DNA from: Bacillota bacterium | GTDB taxonomy: Bacteria > Bacillota > Clostridia > Christensenellales > Aristaeellaceae | Assembly: GCA_023421395.1 (NCBI GenBank) | Contig: JAEZTL010000009.1 | Span: 1-64,000, forward strand | Direction: 5' to 3' | Length of the DNA: 64,000 nt | Shown: positions 8,543-17,644 of the stretch, in pieces | Layout: each line of letters starts with the position of its first letter | Position numbering within the stretch: position 1 is the stretch's first letter | The notes under the pieces: generated by a model | What the model saw: the letters and a program-made list of their open reading frames with translations, nothing else | Told to the model about the DNA's origin: nothing | Databases searched by the model: none | Program-made: the position numbers and the translations under genes

Positions 8543-9790
8543 ATGAAAAACAAAGCGATCCGCGTCGCGGCGCTTGCGCTGGCCCTGTCCGTCGCCATGG
8601 TCGCCGGCATGATGGTAAGCGGCGTTATGGCAGAGAGCAACACGACCGCCACCCAAACCGTGGCCCCCGTCACCGTACAGGATACCAACCCCGCCATTTA
8701 CGTGGCCCAGAAAACGGCCAACTCCGTCGTCGGCGTGATCACCAACAATGAAAATTGGGATCCGCAGACCCGAAAGACCACCGAGGACATGATCGCTCAG
8801 GGCTCCGGCGTGGTCATTCAGGAGGGCGGCTATATCCTGACCAACAACCATGTGATCGAGGAAGGTTCCAGCTTCAGCGTGCTCCTGCCCTCCGGCGACA
8901 AGGCGGACGCCACGCTGGTCGGCACGGACAGCTCCACGGACCTGGCGGTTTTGAAGGTGAACGACGAAGAACTGGCCAAGACGCTGGTGCCCGTTGACCT
9001 TGGCAGCTCGGCCCAGCTGGTGGTCGGCGAGACGGCCATCGCCATCGGCAACCCCGGCGGCGAGGTGCTGGCTAACACCGTGACCAGCGGCATCGTCTCC
9101 GCCCTCGAGCGCGAGGTCGACGGCGATAACACCACCCGCGACATCAAGTATATCCAGCACGACGCCCCCATCAACTCCGGCAACTCCGGCGGCGGCCTGT
9201 TCGACGCCAGCGGCCGCCTGATCGGCATCAACACGCTCAAATACGCCGGCAGCCAGTTCTCCAGCGTGTCCTTTGAGGGCCTGGGCTTCGCGATCCCGAT
9301 CGACACCGCCTACCCGATCGCGCAGGCGCTGATCAAGGACGGCAAGGTCATCCGCCCGCAGATGGGCATCACCGTGACCGACTTCACCGGCCCGGACGAT
9401 CCGATGAACAACTATCCCCCGGCCAGCGTCGTGGTCTACTCCGTCACGAAGGACAGCCCCGCCGAGAAGGCCGGCATGATGCAGTATGACTTCATTACCG
9501 AGATCGACGGCGTGCGGGTCACGAGCCTGCGCGAGCTGACGGGCGAACTCGACAAGCACCAGGCCGGCGACACGGTGGAAGTCACCGTCGTGCGCTACGC
9601 CAACCCGACTCAGTTCGTCAGTTCCAGCCAGTACGGCCAGGATCAGAGCGGCAGCGACAGCTTCAACGACTACTTCGGCAATTTCGGCGGCTTCGGCGGC
9701 TACGGCGGACGCAACAATAACCAGGCCGGCACCGCAAACAGCTACGAGACGGTCAAGCTGAACGTGACGCTGGAGATCCTGAACGGTTAG
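8543..9790 (+). CDS. htrA: HtrA/DegP-type trypsin-like serine protease with PDZ domain
   Basis: A 415-aa surface quality-control protease. Residues 1-30 form a signal peptide or membrane anchor. The catalytic triad is visible: His103 in TNNHVIE, Asp133 in SSTDLAVLKV and Ser215 in INSGNSGGGLF. One PDZ domain follows (about 275-380) with the DSPAEKAGM carboxylate-binding region. After it comes a Gly/Asn/Ser-rich segment (FGGFGGYGG) before the last residues. The gene stands alone behind an AGGAGG site and is divergent from the pyr operon. Its proximity to the two exported prolyl isomerases is notable but they are separate transcription units. Confidence 0.95.
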   Translation: MKNKAIRVAALALALSVAMVAGMMVSGVMAESNTTATQTVAPVTVQDTNPAIYVAQKTANSVVGVITNNENWDPQTRKTTEDMIAQGSGVVIQEGGYILTNNHVIEEGSSFSVLLPSGDKADATLVGTDSSTDLAVLKVNDEELAKTLVPVDLGSSAQLVVGETAIAIGNPGGEVLANTVTSGIVSALEREVDGDNTTRDIKYIQHDAPINSGNSGGGLFDASGRLIGINTLKYAGSQFSSVSFEGLGFAIPIDTAYPIAQALIKDGKVIRPQMGITVTDFTGPDDPMNNYPPASVVVYSVTKDSPAEKAGMMQYDFITEIDGVRVTSLRELTGELDKHQAGDTVEVTVVRYANPTQFVSSSQYGQDQSGSDSFNDYFGNFGGFGGYGGRNNNQAGTANSYETVKLNVTLEILNG

Positions 9791-9813
9791 AGCGAAACCT
9801 CCGGTTCGGCATT

Positions 9814-9885
9814 GTTTCACCCACCGGCTTTATGCCGGTGGGTGAAACGCATTCCGGCGCGCCGCGTCCTGCGGCGCGTTATTTT
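9814..9885 (+). terminator. Double hairpin terminator after htrA
   Basis: A perfect 15-bp stem (9814-9828 with 9834-9848) lacks a T run. It is followed directly by an 8-bp G+C stem (9858-9865 with 9871-9878) and TTATTTT. The second is the likely intrinsic terminator, and the first may protect the htrA mRNA end. Confidence 0.8.
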
Positions 9886-9922
9886 CAGCGTGTTCTACAT
9901 AAGATAAAAAACAGAAACTGCC

Positions 9923-9951
9923 TTGACGCGGCGGGAGCGCGTTCGTATAAT
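9923..9951 (+). promoter_or_regulatory. Promoter of lysC
   Basis: TTGACG (9923-9928), 17-nt spacer, TATAAT (9946-9951). The predicted leader is only about 25 nt, which rules out a lysine riboswitch here. Confidence 0.85.
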
Positions 9952-9983
9952 GTTTTGCAATTACGTTGTTGGGGGAATGCTGG

Positions 9984-11294
9984 ATGGGCATCAAGGTGGC
10001 AAAATTCGGCGGCACGTCGCTGGCCGACGCAAACGCGTTCCGGCGGGTACGGGATATCCTGCGCTCCGATCCTTCCCGGCGGTACGTGGTGCCCTCCGCG
10101 CCCGGCAAGCGCTTTCCCGAAGACGTCAAGATCACCGACATGCTCTATCGGTGCTATAAGCTGGCGCAGCGCAAGGAGCCCTACGCGGAGGTGTTCGACA
10201 AAATCGCCGAGCGTTTTTGCGGCATCGTGCGAGACCTGGGCCTCGCCTTTGACATCTCTCCGATGCTGGACGAGACCTGCCAGATGATCGCCGGCGCCAG
10301 CCCCGATTACGCCGCAAGCCGCGGCGAGTACTTCTCCGGGCTGATCCTGTCCAGGCTGATGGACTGGGACTTTATCGACCCCGCGGAGGTATTCAAGTTC
10401 GACCGGCAGGGCCACTTCGCCAGCGAGTGGACCAACCAGCTCCTGGCCGAGCGGCTGGAAAAGCACGAGCGCGCGGTAATTCCCGGCTTCTTCGGCTCCC
10501 TCCCCAACGGCGAGATCAAGACCTTCTCCCGCGGCGGCTCGGACATCTCCGGCGCGGTGGTGGCCCGCGCGGCCTCGGCGGATCTTTATGAAAACTGGAC
10601 GGACGTGTCCGGCTTTCTGATGGCCGACCCGCGCATCGTCGAAAACCCGCGCCCCATCGCCCGGCTTACGTACCGGGAGCTCCGGGAGCTTTCCTATATG
10701 GGCGCCACCGTGCTGCATGAGGACAGCATTTTCCCGGTGCGCAAGGCCGGCATCCCCACCAACATCCGCAACACGTTCTGCCCCGAGCACCCCGGCACGA
10801 TGATCGTCGTGCGCGGCGAGGAATGCCCCGCGGATTCCATCATCACCGGCATCGCGGGCCATAAGAACTTCACGCTGCTCACCATTGAAAAGGCGATGAT
10901 GAACAGCGAAATCGGCTTTGGCCGACGGGTGCTGCAGTCCATCGAGGACTTCGGCATGTCCTTTGAGCACCTGCCCACCGGCATCGACACCATGTGCGTA
11001 ATCCTGGCCGACGGCGAGCTCATGGGCCGGCGCGATCAGGTGGTGGAGCGCATCGAGGAGACCTGTCACCCGGATTCGATTGAGCTCAACGGCGGTCTGG
11101 CGCTGATCGCCACCGTGGGCCGCGGCATGGTGCGACAGAAGGGCACCGCCGCGCGGCTCTTCGGGGCGCTGGCGAAGGCCGACATCAACGTGCGCATGAT
11201 CGATCAGGGCTCCAGCGAGCTCAACATCATCGTGGGCGTCGACATCGAAGAATTTGAAAAGGCCGTGCGCGCGATCTACAATGAATTCGTCTAA
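9984..11294 (+). CDS. lysC: Aspartate kinase (monofunctional)
   Basis: It phosphorylates aspartate, the first step to lysine, threonine and methionine. The start at 9984 (MGIKVAKFGGTSLAD) is set by GGGGGA 7 nt upstream. The kinase signature KFGGTSL is at residues 7-13, and FSRGGSDISGA marks the second conserved substrate region. A pair of ACT-type regulatory segments follows in the last third (FTLLTIEKAMM and LALIATVGRGM), consistent with feedback inhibition by an amino acid. The 436-aa length fits the clostridial monofunctional type. No homoserine dehydrogenase domain is fused. Confidence 0.95.
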   Translation: MGIKVAKFGGTSLADANAFRRVRDILRSDPSRRYVVPSAPGKRFPEDVKITDMLYRCYKLAQRKEPYAEVFDKIAERFCGIVRDLGLAFDISPMLDETCQMIAGASPDYAASRGEYFSGLILSRLMDWDFIDPAEVFKFDRQGHFASEWTNQLLAERLEKHERAVIPGFFGSLPNGEIKTFSRGGSDISGAVVARAASADLYENWTDVSGFLMADPRIVENPRPIARLTYRELRELSYMGATVLHEDSIFPVRKAGIPTNIRNTFCPEHPGTMIVVRGEECPADSIITGIAGHKNFTLLTIEKAMMNSEIGFGRRVLQSIEDFGMSFEHLPTGIDTMCVILADGELMGRRDQVVERIEETCHPDSIELNGGLALIATVGRGMVRQKGTAARLFGALAKADINVRMIDQGSSELNIIVGVDIEEFEKAVRAIYNEFV

Positions 11295-11361
11295 GTTCGA
11301 CGGCTTTTGTTCCCGCACATGGCGTATTTTTTGAAGATTGCGTGAAATAACAGCGCCCGCC

Positions 11362-11390
11362 TTGTGGATATTACATCACCCCGCTATCAT
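11362..11390 (+). promoter_or_regulatory. Promoter of the flavodoxin-like gene and mnmA
   Basis: TTGTGG (11362-11367), 17-nt spacer, TATCAT (11385-11390). The predicted start near 11397 favours the ATG at 11427 over the one at 11409 for the next gene. Confidence 0.65.
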
Positions 11391-11426
11391 GAGGGCGGAA
11401 AACGCGCCATGAAGCGGGGTGTTTGC

Positions 11427-11843
11427 ATGCGCGTGAGGGTTTACTACATGAGCCAGAAGGGCTGGGCGGAGGCCGTCGCGGAGGCTGTCGCGGGGACGGT
11501 GGGCTGCCCGCTGGAGTCGCTGCTGCCGGCGTATATGCCTGAAAACCTGGAACTGATGTTCTTGGGATGCGAGGGCCTCCGCGCCGACAGGGTGACCCTG
11601 TCCTTCATCGAATCGCTGGGGCCCTCCCGTGCAAAACGCGCCGCGCTGTTCCACTGCGGCGCGGGCCGGGGCGAAGCGCTCGAGCAGATGCGCGGGGCGC
11701 TTTCGGCCCGGGGCGTTTTGGTGCTGGAAGACGCCTTCGCCATGCCGGTGCGCGGCCTTTTTGGGCGCGGGCCGAAGCCCGCCCAGCTCGAGGATGCCCG
11801 CGCCTTCGCCAGAGCCTCGCTGAAGGCGGCCGGGCGGATGTAA
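11427..11843 (+). CDS. Small flavodoxin-like protein of unknown function
   Basis: A 138-aa protein resembling the flavodoxin fold: a first beta strand MRVRVYYMSQKGWAEAVAEA matching the usual strand/phosphate loop/helix start, then alternating strands and helices ending with a helix. A classical TG-rich FMN loop is not evident (SQKG replaces it), so cofactor binding is doubtful. The start at 11427 has a GGGG site and is compatible with the promoter; an ATG at 11409 would add six residues. It lies 15 bp upstream of mnmA and is probably co-transcribed. The call rests on fold-like pattern only. Confidence 0.55.
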   Translation: MRVRVYYMSQKGWAEAVAEAVAGTVGCPLESLLPAYMPENLELMFLGCEGLRADRVTLSFIESLGPSRAKRAALFHCGAGRGEALEQMRGALSARGVLVLEDAFAMPVRGLFGRGPKPAQLEDARAFARASLKAAGRM

Positions 11844-11858
11844 GGGGGAGGGAGCGCA

Positions 11859-12920
11859 ATGCGCGTCGTCGTGGGCATGTCGGGGGGCGTGGATTCGTCG
11901 GTGGCGGCGCTTATGCTCAGGCGCGAGGGCCACGAGGTCATCGGCGTGTTCATGAACAACTGGGATGAGCAGGACGACATGGGCGTCTGCACCGCCGAGC
12001 GGGACTGGGCGGATGTGCGCCGCGTGTGCGACCAGATCGGCATCCCCTACTATGCCGTCAATTTCCAGAGGGAATACATGGACCGGGTGTTCGCCCACTT
12101 TCTGGACGAATACCGCCGCGGCCGCACGCCCAATCCGGACGTACTGTGCAACCGTGAAATCAAATTCAGCGCGCTGAAGGACTTTGCGCAAAAGCTGGGC
12201 GCGGAAAAACTGGCCACCGGCCACTTCGCGCGCACCGACGAGACGGACGGCCGCGCGCGGCTTCTTTTGAGCGCCGACCCGGACAAGGACCAGACCTATT
12301 TTCTCTACATGCTCAGCCAGCCCCAGTTGAAGATGGCCCTTTTCCCCGTGGGCGGCATGACCAAGGCCGAGATTCGTGCCGCCGCCCGGGAAGCGGGACT
12401 GCGCACGTCGGAAAAAAAGGACTCCACCGGCGTATGCTTTATCGGCGAGCGCAAATTCCGCGAGTTTCTGAAAAACTACCTGCCCGCGCAGCCCGGCGAG
12501 ATCCAAAATGTGGACGGCCGCGCCGTCGGCCGCCACGAGGGGCTGATGTACTACACCCCCGGCCAGCGCCGGGGCCTGGGCGTCGGCGGCGAGGGCGGGC
12601 GCTGGTATGTGGTGGAAAAAGACCTTTCGCGAAATATCCTGGTGGTGGATCAGCGGGCGGATTCGCCGCTTCTGTATTCGTCCGAATCGCGCCTCGAGGA
12701 CGCGGCCTGGATTTCCGGCGCGCCGCCGGTTCCGCCTGGGGAATGGCTCCCTGTCAGGGCGCGGCTGCGCCACCGGCAGGCGCTGCAAAACGCGCGGATT
12801 CTGGTGGACGGGAGCGAGATCCTCGTCCGGTTCGATGCGCCCCAGCGCGCCGTCACCCCCGGCCAGTCCACGGTATTCTATCTGGAGGACGAGTGCCTCG
12901 GCGGCGGGATCGTGACATGA
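11859..12920 (+). CDS. mnmA: tRNA-specific 2-thiouridylase
   Basis: It installs the 2-thio group on U34 of Lys, Glu and Gln tRNAs. The 353-aa length is usual. The ATP pyrophosphatase loop SGGVDSS is at residues 8-14. The catalytic cysteines are Cys97 in NPDVLCNREIKF and Cys193 in STGVCFIGERKF, which form the persulfide and disulfide of the reaction. The C-terminal beta-barrel is present. A GGGGGAGGG site precedes the ATG. A sulfur donor protein is not encoded next to it. Confidence 0.97.
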   Translation: MRVVVGMSGGVDSSVAALMLRREGHEVIGVFMNNWDEQDDMGVCTAERDWADVRRVCDQIGIPYYAVNFQREYMDRVFAHFLDEYRRGRTPNPDVLCNREIKFSALKDFAQKLGAEKLATGHFARTDETDGRARLLLSADPDKDQTYFLYMLSQPQLKMALFPVGGMTKAEIRAAAREAGLRTSEKKDSTGVCFIGERKFREFLKNYLPAQPGEIQNVDGRAVGRHEGLMYYTPGQRRGLGVGGEGGRWYVVEKDLSRNILVVDQRADSPLLYSSESRLEDAAWISGAPPVPPGEWLPVRARLRHRQALQNARILVDGSEILVRFDAPQRAVTPGQSTVFYLEDECLGGGIVT

Positions 12921-12959
12921 CGGAAAGATGACGGAGGACGTCGCGCGCACCGGACTGTC

Positions 12960-12993
12960 AAAAAAGGACCCCCGGTGCGGGCACCGGGGGTCC
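12960..12993 (-). terminator. Intrinsic terminator of the oppF-acetyltransferase unit
   Basis: A GC-rich stem (12966-12978 with 12981-12993) is followed on the minus strand by six T (complement of 12965-12960). It ends the minus-strand unit and faces mnmA from the other side. Confidence 0.85.
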
Positions 12994-13029
12994 GGACAGT
13001 ACCTCAAGGCAGCGCGCCGCGCGCGCCCG

Positions 13030-13494
13030 CTATATCGAAATCACGTACAGCGATTCTTCACCGTCCGGCCGCGCCGCATCGTCCAACTTTCGAAAGCCGT
13101 ATTTTTCGTACAGGCCGCGCTCGCCGCTGGTGAGATAGACGCTTTGGAAATCAAGCGTTTTTGCGTAGTCCAGCGCGCGCCGAATGAGCCGCTGGCTCAG
13201 GCGGTTGCCGCGATATCCTTCTCCGACGAAGACGAATCCGATGTACGGCGTATGCCCGGATTCGGGGTTAAAGTCCGTTTCGGACAGCGTACAGAATCCC
13301 GCGATCTCCCCGCCCTCGACGGCGGCGAACACGCGCTCCCAGCCGGAAAGCGCGTTTTGGCGCATCCGCTTCGCGAGGAAAGGACCCGCGCGCCAGGGGC
13401 ACCGCCCGGCGTACTCCATGACCGCGCCCCAGCGCTCGCCGCCTGGGTCGACGATTTCCACGCGCGCTTCGCCCATGGCGGAGAAAGGCTCCAT
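13030..13494 (-). CDS. GNAT-family N-acetyltransferase
   Basis: A 154-aa single-domain acetyltransferase of unknown substrate. The acetyl-CoA region is recognisable in GFVFVGEGYRGNRLSQRLIRRA, with an R-G-N-R variant of the usual Q/R-x-x-G-x-G/A motif, and a C-terminal YEKYGFRKLD typical of the family. The ATG abuts the stop of oppF with no clear ribosome site of its own, suggesting translational coupling. Context hints at modification of an imported peptide or amino acid, but that is inference. Confidence 0.8.
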   Translation of the reverse strand: MEPFSAMGEARVEIVDPGGERWGAVMEYAGRCPWRAGPFLAKRMRQNALSGWERVFAAVEGGEIAGFCTLSETDFNPESGHTPYIGFVFVGEGYRGNRLSQRLIRRALDYAKTLDFQSVYLTSGERGLYEKYGFRKLDDAARPDGEESLYVISI

Positions 13495-14466
13495 CTACTT
13501 TTGATCGTGCAGATGGCACGCGCAGAAGTGGCCGGGGGCAATTTCCCTCATTTCCGGAGAGGCCTCCTTGCAGACGGGCATCGCGTGGGGGCAGCGGCGG
13601 CGGAAGCGGCAGCCGGAGGGGGGCGAGATGGGGCTGGGCACGTCGCCCTCGAGCAGGATCCGGTGCCGTTTCTTTTCGTAGTCCGGGTCCGCCACGGGGA
13701 TGGCGGAGAAGAGCGCCTTGGTATAGGGGTGCTGCGGGTTCCGGTACAGTTCCAGGCTGTCGGCCAGTTCCACCGCGCGGCCCAGGTACATGACCATCAC
13801 GCGGTTGGAGATGTTCTTTACCATCGAAAGGTCGTGGGCGATAAAGAGGTATGTCAGGCCCATCTCCCGCTGCAGGTCCTGAAGCAGGTTTACCACCTGC
13901 GCCTGGATGGACACGTCCAGCGCGGAGATCGGTTCGTCGCACACGATGAAGCGGGGCTTGATGACCAGCGAGCGCGCGATGCCGATGCGCTGGCGCTGCC
14001 CGCCGGAGAACTCATGGGGGAAACGGCTGGCATGCTCTCTTGAGAGGCCTACCTTCGCCAGCGCCTCGTGGATGGCCTGCTGCCGCTCGGCGGCGGACAG
14101 GCGGAAGTGAGTGTCCAGCCCCTCGCCGATGATGTCGCCCACGGTCATGCGTCCGTCCAGCGACGCATAGGGGTCCTGAAAGATCATCTGCACTTCCCGG
14201 GTGTAGGCTTTGCGGCCGGCCTTGTCCAGGCGGGTGATGTCCCGGCCGTCAAAGAGGATTTCCCCTTCGGTGGGCTCGTAGAGGCGGACCAGCGTGCGTC
14301 CGATGGTGGACTTGCCGCAGCCCGATTCGCCCACCAGGCCGAAGGTCTCCTGCGGCCGGATCGCAAAGCTGACGTCGTCCACAGCCTTCAGGCATTGCTT
14401 CCCCACCGGAAAATACTTCTTAAGGCGCCGTACCTCGACCAGCGAGCGGGCGCTCTCGGCTGCCAT
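13495..14466 (-). CDS. oppF: Oligopeptide ABC transporter ATP-binding protein (OppF type)
   Basis: The second ATPase of a peptide importer. The start at 14466 ([19 protein letters not shown]) has a strong GGAGGAGGAAGG site; the frame extends further upstream without one. Walker A is GESGCGKST, the signature [12 protein letters not shown], Walker [10 protein letters not shown], and the C-terminal oligopeptide-family extension has the cysteines of [16 protein letters not shown]. In most genomes oppF follows oppD; here it is transcribed divergently from oppABCD with its own promoter, so the two ATPases may be produced at different rates. An acetyltransferase gene follows directly. Confidence 0.93.
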   Translation of the reverse strand: MAAESARSLVEVRRLKKYFPVGKQCLKAVDDVSFAIRPQETFGLVGESGCGKSTIGRTLVRLYEPTEGEILFDGRDITRLDKAGRKAYTREVQMIFQDPYASLDGRMTVGDIIGEGLDTHFRLSAAERQQAIHEALAKVGLSREHASRFPHEFSGGQRQRIGIARSLVIKPRFIVCDEPISALDVSIQAQVVNLLQDLQREMGLTYLFIAHDLSMVKNISNRVMVMYLGRAVELADSLELYRNPQHPYTKALFSAIPVADPDYEKKRHRILLEGDVPSPISPPSGCRFRRRCPHAMPVCKEASPEMREIAPGHFCACHLHDQK

Positions 14467-14525
14467 ACCGGCCTTCCTCCTCCGCCCGTTCGCCGCGGCA
14501 CGGCCGCATTCGGGCTTTTTCAAAA

Positions 14526-14554
14526 ATTCTATCACAGGCATTTTTCAAAGTAAA
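14526..14554 (-). promoter_or_regulatory. Promoter of oppF
   Basis: On the minus strand TTTACT (14554-14549), 17-nt spacer and TAGAAT (14531-14526). The predicted leader is about 53 nt. Confidence 0.6.
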
Positions 14555-14605
14555 GCGCGTTTTCCGAAATTCTTGAAAGGGTTCATTCCCGCGAAACGCC
14601 GATAG

Positions 14606-14641
14606 GCGCCGGTTTTGGCGGCGTTCCTGCAAAACCGGCGC
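14606..14641. promoter_or_regulatory. 12-bp inverted repeat between divergent oppF and oppA promoters
   Basis: Perfect arms at 14606-14617 and 14630-14641 (GCGCCGGTTTTG and its complement) are separated by 12 nt. The 14467-14884 stretch has no gene; it holds the two divergent promoters, this inverted repeat and an oppA leader of about 140 nt. The repeat could be an operator coordinating both units or an RNA hairpin; nothing in the sequence decides this. Confidence 0.45.
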
Positions 14642-14709
14642 GCCTCGTCAAAATTCGCAGCTGATGCTTGTTGACCCTGCAAAATGTTTGTGACATTTCG
14701 CTTTTTGGC

Positions 14710-14737
14710 TTGAATTAAGAACCTTTTATGATATAAT
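14710..14737 (+). promoter_or_regulatory. Promoter of oppABCD
   Basis: TTGAAT (14710-14715), 16-nt spacer, TATAAT (14732-14737). The predicted 5' leader of about 140 nt contains short complementary segments (ATATTCC near 14755 and GGAATAT near 14843) but no riboswitch class I recognise. Confidence 0.75.
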
Positions 14738-14884
14738 GATTCAAACACATATTTCAATATTCCGAAACTGCAATTCATGCCCGTGGAATCCGGCAAAGCC
14801 ACGCCCATACTCGCGGCACGCCCGTCCGGAGCGGCGTATCGCTGGAATATGGAAAGCCCATGAGAAAAGGGAGGAATCGGTACC

Positions 14885-16528
14885 ATGCGTAAGACCCTAT
14901 GTCTCCTTATGGCAATCATGCTGACGCTGGCGGCTCCCGCTGCCTTTGCGGAGGCGCAGCCTGCTGAAACGCTCAGCGCGGATCAGGACCTGACCTTCTC
15001 TCTGCCTTCCGTTCCGACGATCGACCCGCAGCAGTTCAACGCTGCCCCGTCCTACGACGTGATGAAGGCCATCGGCGAAGGGCTGATCCGCACCCACGAG
15101 GGCCAGGTGACCCCCGGCGTCGCGGAGAGCTGGGAAGTGGCCGAGGACAACCTCAAAATGACCTTCCACCTGCGCCCGGGCGCCTCCTGGTCCGACGGTA
15201 CGCCGCTGACGGCGAACGACTTCGTCTACGCCTTCCGCCGCCTGGCCGATCCCTCCAAGGGCTACAGCTACAGCTGGGTGCTCTACGAGATCAAGAACGC
15301 CGCCGACGTCATGGACGGCAAGCTGCCGCTGGATCAGCTGGGCGTGTCCGCGCCGGACGACGCCACCTTCGTGATCGAGTTCGCCACCCCCGCCCCCTAT
15401 TACCTGGGCTTCCTCGACATGCCCTGCTTCTACCCGGTCAAGCAGGAACTGGTGGAGAAGTACGGCGACCAGTACGCCCTGAGCGCCGACGCCATGCTCA
15501 CCAACGGCCCCTTCACCGTGACGGACTATCAGGTGGATCAGTCCATCAAGATGGTGCCCAACGAGAACTATTGGAACCGCGCCGCCATCAAGCTCAGCAG
15601 CGTGACCATCCTCATCATGGAAGCCGAGGCCGCCTTCTCCATGTTTGAGACTGGCGAGCTGGACCTGGCGGACATTCCGGTGGCCATCGCGCCCAGCTAT
15701 CTGGCCGACCCGAGCCAGCTGCCCGGCGCCGCCGTGACCTCTTACGCCTCGGGCGCTGTGGACTGGTACTGCATCAACATCGCTTCCGAGACCAACCCGA
15801 TCCTGGGCAACCAGGACTTCCGCCTTGCCCTCAACTACGCGCTGGACCGCGAGGAGTATGTGGCCATCGCCACCAACGGGCTCTACGCCCCGGCGACCCG
15901 CTTCGTGCTGCCGCTGGTGGCCGGCGCGGACGGCGGCTACTACACCGAGCAGTACCCCATTGACGTCTATAAGACCACCGCGGAGCCGGACAAGGCCGCC
16001 GAGCACCTGAAAAAGGCCATGGACGCGCTGGGCATCACGGATCCGTCCCAGATTTCCATCAAGCTGAAGATCTCCGACACCGCTTCCAACAAGCTCATCG
16101 GCGAGAACTGCCAGGATCAGTGGCAGCGCGCGCTGGGCATCAAGGTGGAAGTCGAGCCCGTCACCTACAAGGCGATGCTGGCCGACCGCGTGTCCGGCGA
16201 CTTTGACCTGGTCTACGCCGGCTGGATGCCCGATTACAACGATCCCTACACCTACCTCTCCTACTTCGTGTCCACCAACTCCCAGAACGGCGGCAAGTTC
16301 TCGAACGCGCGGTATGACGAACTGGTCAACACCGCCAACACCTTCGCCGACGAAAAGACGCGCCTTGCCATGTACGCTGAGGCGGAGCAGATTCTGATGG
16401 ATGAGGCCGGCATCGTGCCGCTGCAGGTGCGCCAGGTGCCCTATGCCATCAGCGAGAAGCTCAAGGGCGTGGTGCGCTTCTACCTGGGCAGCGATCTGGA
16501 CTTCTCCTACGCTTACTTCGTGGAATAA
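14885..16528 (+). CDS. oppA: Oligopeptide ABC transporter substrate-binding protein (OppA type)
   Basis: A 547-aa extracytoplasmic peptide-binding protein of the SBP_5 family. The signal peptide is MRKTLCLLMAIMLTLAAPAAFAEA-like with an AFA/EA signal peptidase I site and no lipobox cysteine at the cleavage point, unusual for a Gram-positive binding protein. Family landmarks include TFHLRPGASWSDGTPLTANDF and the DPYTYLSYF region. It is the first gene of oppABCD and is followed by two strong hairpins before oppB, which probably raise its mRNA level relative to the permeases. Confidence 0.95.
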   Translation: MRKTLCLLMAIMLTLAAPAAFAEAQPAETLSADQDLTFSLPSVPTIDPQQFNAAPSYDVMKAIGEGLIRTHEGQVTPGVAESWEVAEDNLKMTFHLRPGASWSDGTPLTANDFVYAFRRLADPSKGYSYSWVLYEIKNAADVMDGKLPLDQLGVSAPDDATFVIEFATPAPYYLGFLDMPCFYPVKQELVEKYGDQYALSADAMLTNGPFTVTDYQVDQSIKMVPNENYWNRAAIKLSSVTILIMEAEAAFSMFETGELDLADIPVAIAPSYLADPSQLPGAAVTSYASGAVDWYCINIASETNPILGNQDFRLALNYALDREEYVAIATNGLYAPATRFVLPLVAGADGGYYTEQYPIDVYKTTAEPDKAAEHLKKAMDALGITDPSQISIKLKISDTASNKLIGENCQDQWQRALGIKVEVEPVTYKAMLADRVSGDFDLVYAGWMPDYNDPYTYLSYFVSTNSQNGGKFSNARYDELVNTANTFADEKTRLAMYAEAEQILMDEAGIVPLQVRQVPYAISEKLKGVVRFYLGSDLDFSYAYFVE

Positions 16529-16554
16529 GAGTAAAACCGCGACGCGGGCTTTGC

Positions 16555-16623
16555 GAGCCGGAGGCTCAGCCTCCGGCTCCGGAGCTTTGGAAAAACCCTT
16601 CCGGGATTTTTCAAAGCTCCGGA
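16555..16623 (+). other. Paired intercistronic hairpins between oppA and oppB
   Basis: The first stem pairs 16555-16566 with 16568-16579 (12 bp, tight loop). The second, imperfect, pairs TCCGGAGCTTTG at 16578-16589 with its complement at 16612-16623 and continues through an A5/T5 pair inward. There is no T run, so this looks like an mRNA-stabilising or processing element rather than a terminator. Confidence 0.75.
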
Positions 16624-16682
16624 GGAAAAGCCGCCCGCCTGAAAGAAATGCCCGCGGTTGACGCCGTCAGGAGGTTGAACCG

Positions 16683-17642
16683 ATGCTCCGATACATTCTG
16701 AAGCGAACCGTGATCGCGCTCGTCACCGTGGTGGTGCTGATCACGATCATCTTCGCGCTGGTTCGCATGCTACCGGGGGATCCGTTCATCAGCGAAAAGA
16801 CGAATCAGGCGATCCGCGACAAGATGATGACCTATTACGGCCTGGACAAGCCCCTCTGGCAGCAGTGGCTGACCTACGTGGGGAACCTCCTGCACGGCGA
16901 TCTGGGGGTGTCCCTCAAATACCCGGGCAGAACCGTCAATTCCACCATCGCGCAGACATTCCCCTATTCCGCGGGCCTGGGCGTCCGGGCGCTTTTGTTG
17001 GCGCTGTCGGTAGGCCTCTTTCTCGGCACCATGGCGGCCCAGAAGGCGGGCAAGGCGCTGGATATCATCTGCGTACTGATCGCCATCATCGGCATCTCCA
17101 TGCCCGACTTCATCATCGGCACCATATTGCAGCTGGTGTTTTCCATCAAGCTCAAATGGCTGCCCGCGGCCCAGTGGGAAAGTTGGCGGCACATGATCCT
17201 GCCGGTGATCGCGCTGAGCCTGTACACGCTGGCGCTGATCACCCGCCTGATGCGCTCCAGCATGCTGGAGGTCACCCATCAGGACTACATCCTCACCGCC
17301 CGCGCCAAGGGGCTTTCGCCCCGGCAGATCATCTGGCGGCACGAGCTCCGCAACGCCATCCTGCCCATCGTGACCATCATGGGGCCCACCACCGCCGCGG
17401 TGCTGACCGGCACGTTCGTGCTGGAGCGCATTTACGCCATCCCCGGCATGGGCAAGTTCTACGTGCAGTCCATCAATGACCTGGACTACACGATGGTCCT
17501 GGGCATGACCGCCTTCTACGGCGTTTTCCTGGTGGCGGCAAACCTGATCGTCGACATCCTCTACGGCGTCATCGACCCGCGCATCAAGCTGGCCGAAGCC
17601 CGCGGCGGCGCCTACCGGATGGACGAGGACGAGGAGGACTGA
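16683..17642 (+). CDS. oppB: Oligopeptide ABC transporter permease (OppB type)
   Basis: A 319-aa inner-membrane permease with the N-terminal OppB signature (MLRYILKRTVIALVTVVVLI), about six membrane spans, and the EAA loop LTARAKGLSPRQIIWRHELR that contacts the ATPase. An AGGAGG site precedes the start. It is 2 bp upstream of oppC and would form the channel heterodimer with it. Confidence 0.95.
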   Translation: MLRYILKRTVIALVTVVVLITIIFALVRMLPGDPFISEKTNQAIRDKMMTYYGLDKPLWQQWLTYVGNLLHGDLGVSLKYPGRTVNSTIAQTFPYSAGLGVRALLLALSVGLFLGTMAAQKAGKALDIICVLIAIIGISMPDFIIGTILQLVFSIKLKWLPAAQWESWRHMILPVIALSLYTLALITRLMRSSMLEVTHQDYILTARAKGLSPRQIIWRHELRNAILPIVTIMGPTTAAVLTGTFVLERIYAIPGMGKFYVQSINDLDYTMVLGMTAFYGVFLVAANLIVDILYGVIDPRIKLAEARGGAYRMDEDEED

Positions 17643-17644
17643 AC

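Noticed and set aside
8504..9820. Long minus-strand open frame opposite htrA
   Set aside because: It is the mirror of a clear protease gene in GC-rich DNA, with biased His/Gly/Val composition and no ribosome site.
9952..9983. Lysine riboswitch before aspartokinase
   Set aside because: The promoter-to-start distance leaves only about 25 nt of leader, far too short for the class.
9885..11318. Long minus-strand open frame opposite lysC
   Set aside because: It is a shadow of the aspartokinase gene, covers its promoter and terminator, and has no family features.
11376..13007. 543-codon minus-strand frame opposite the flavodoxin-like gene and mnmA
   Set aside because: Both sense genes are well supported; the antisense frame has no start site and runs through a terminator hairpin.
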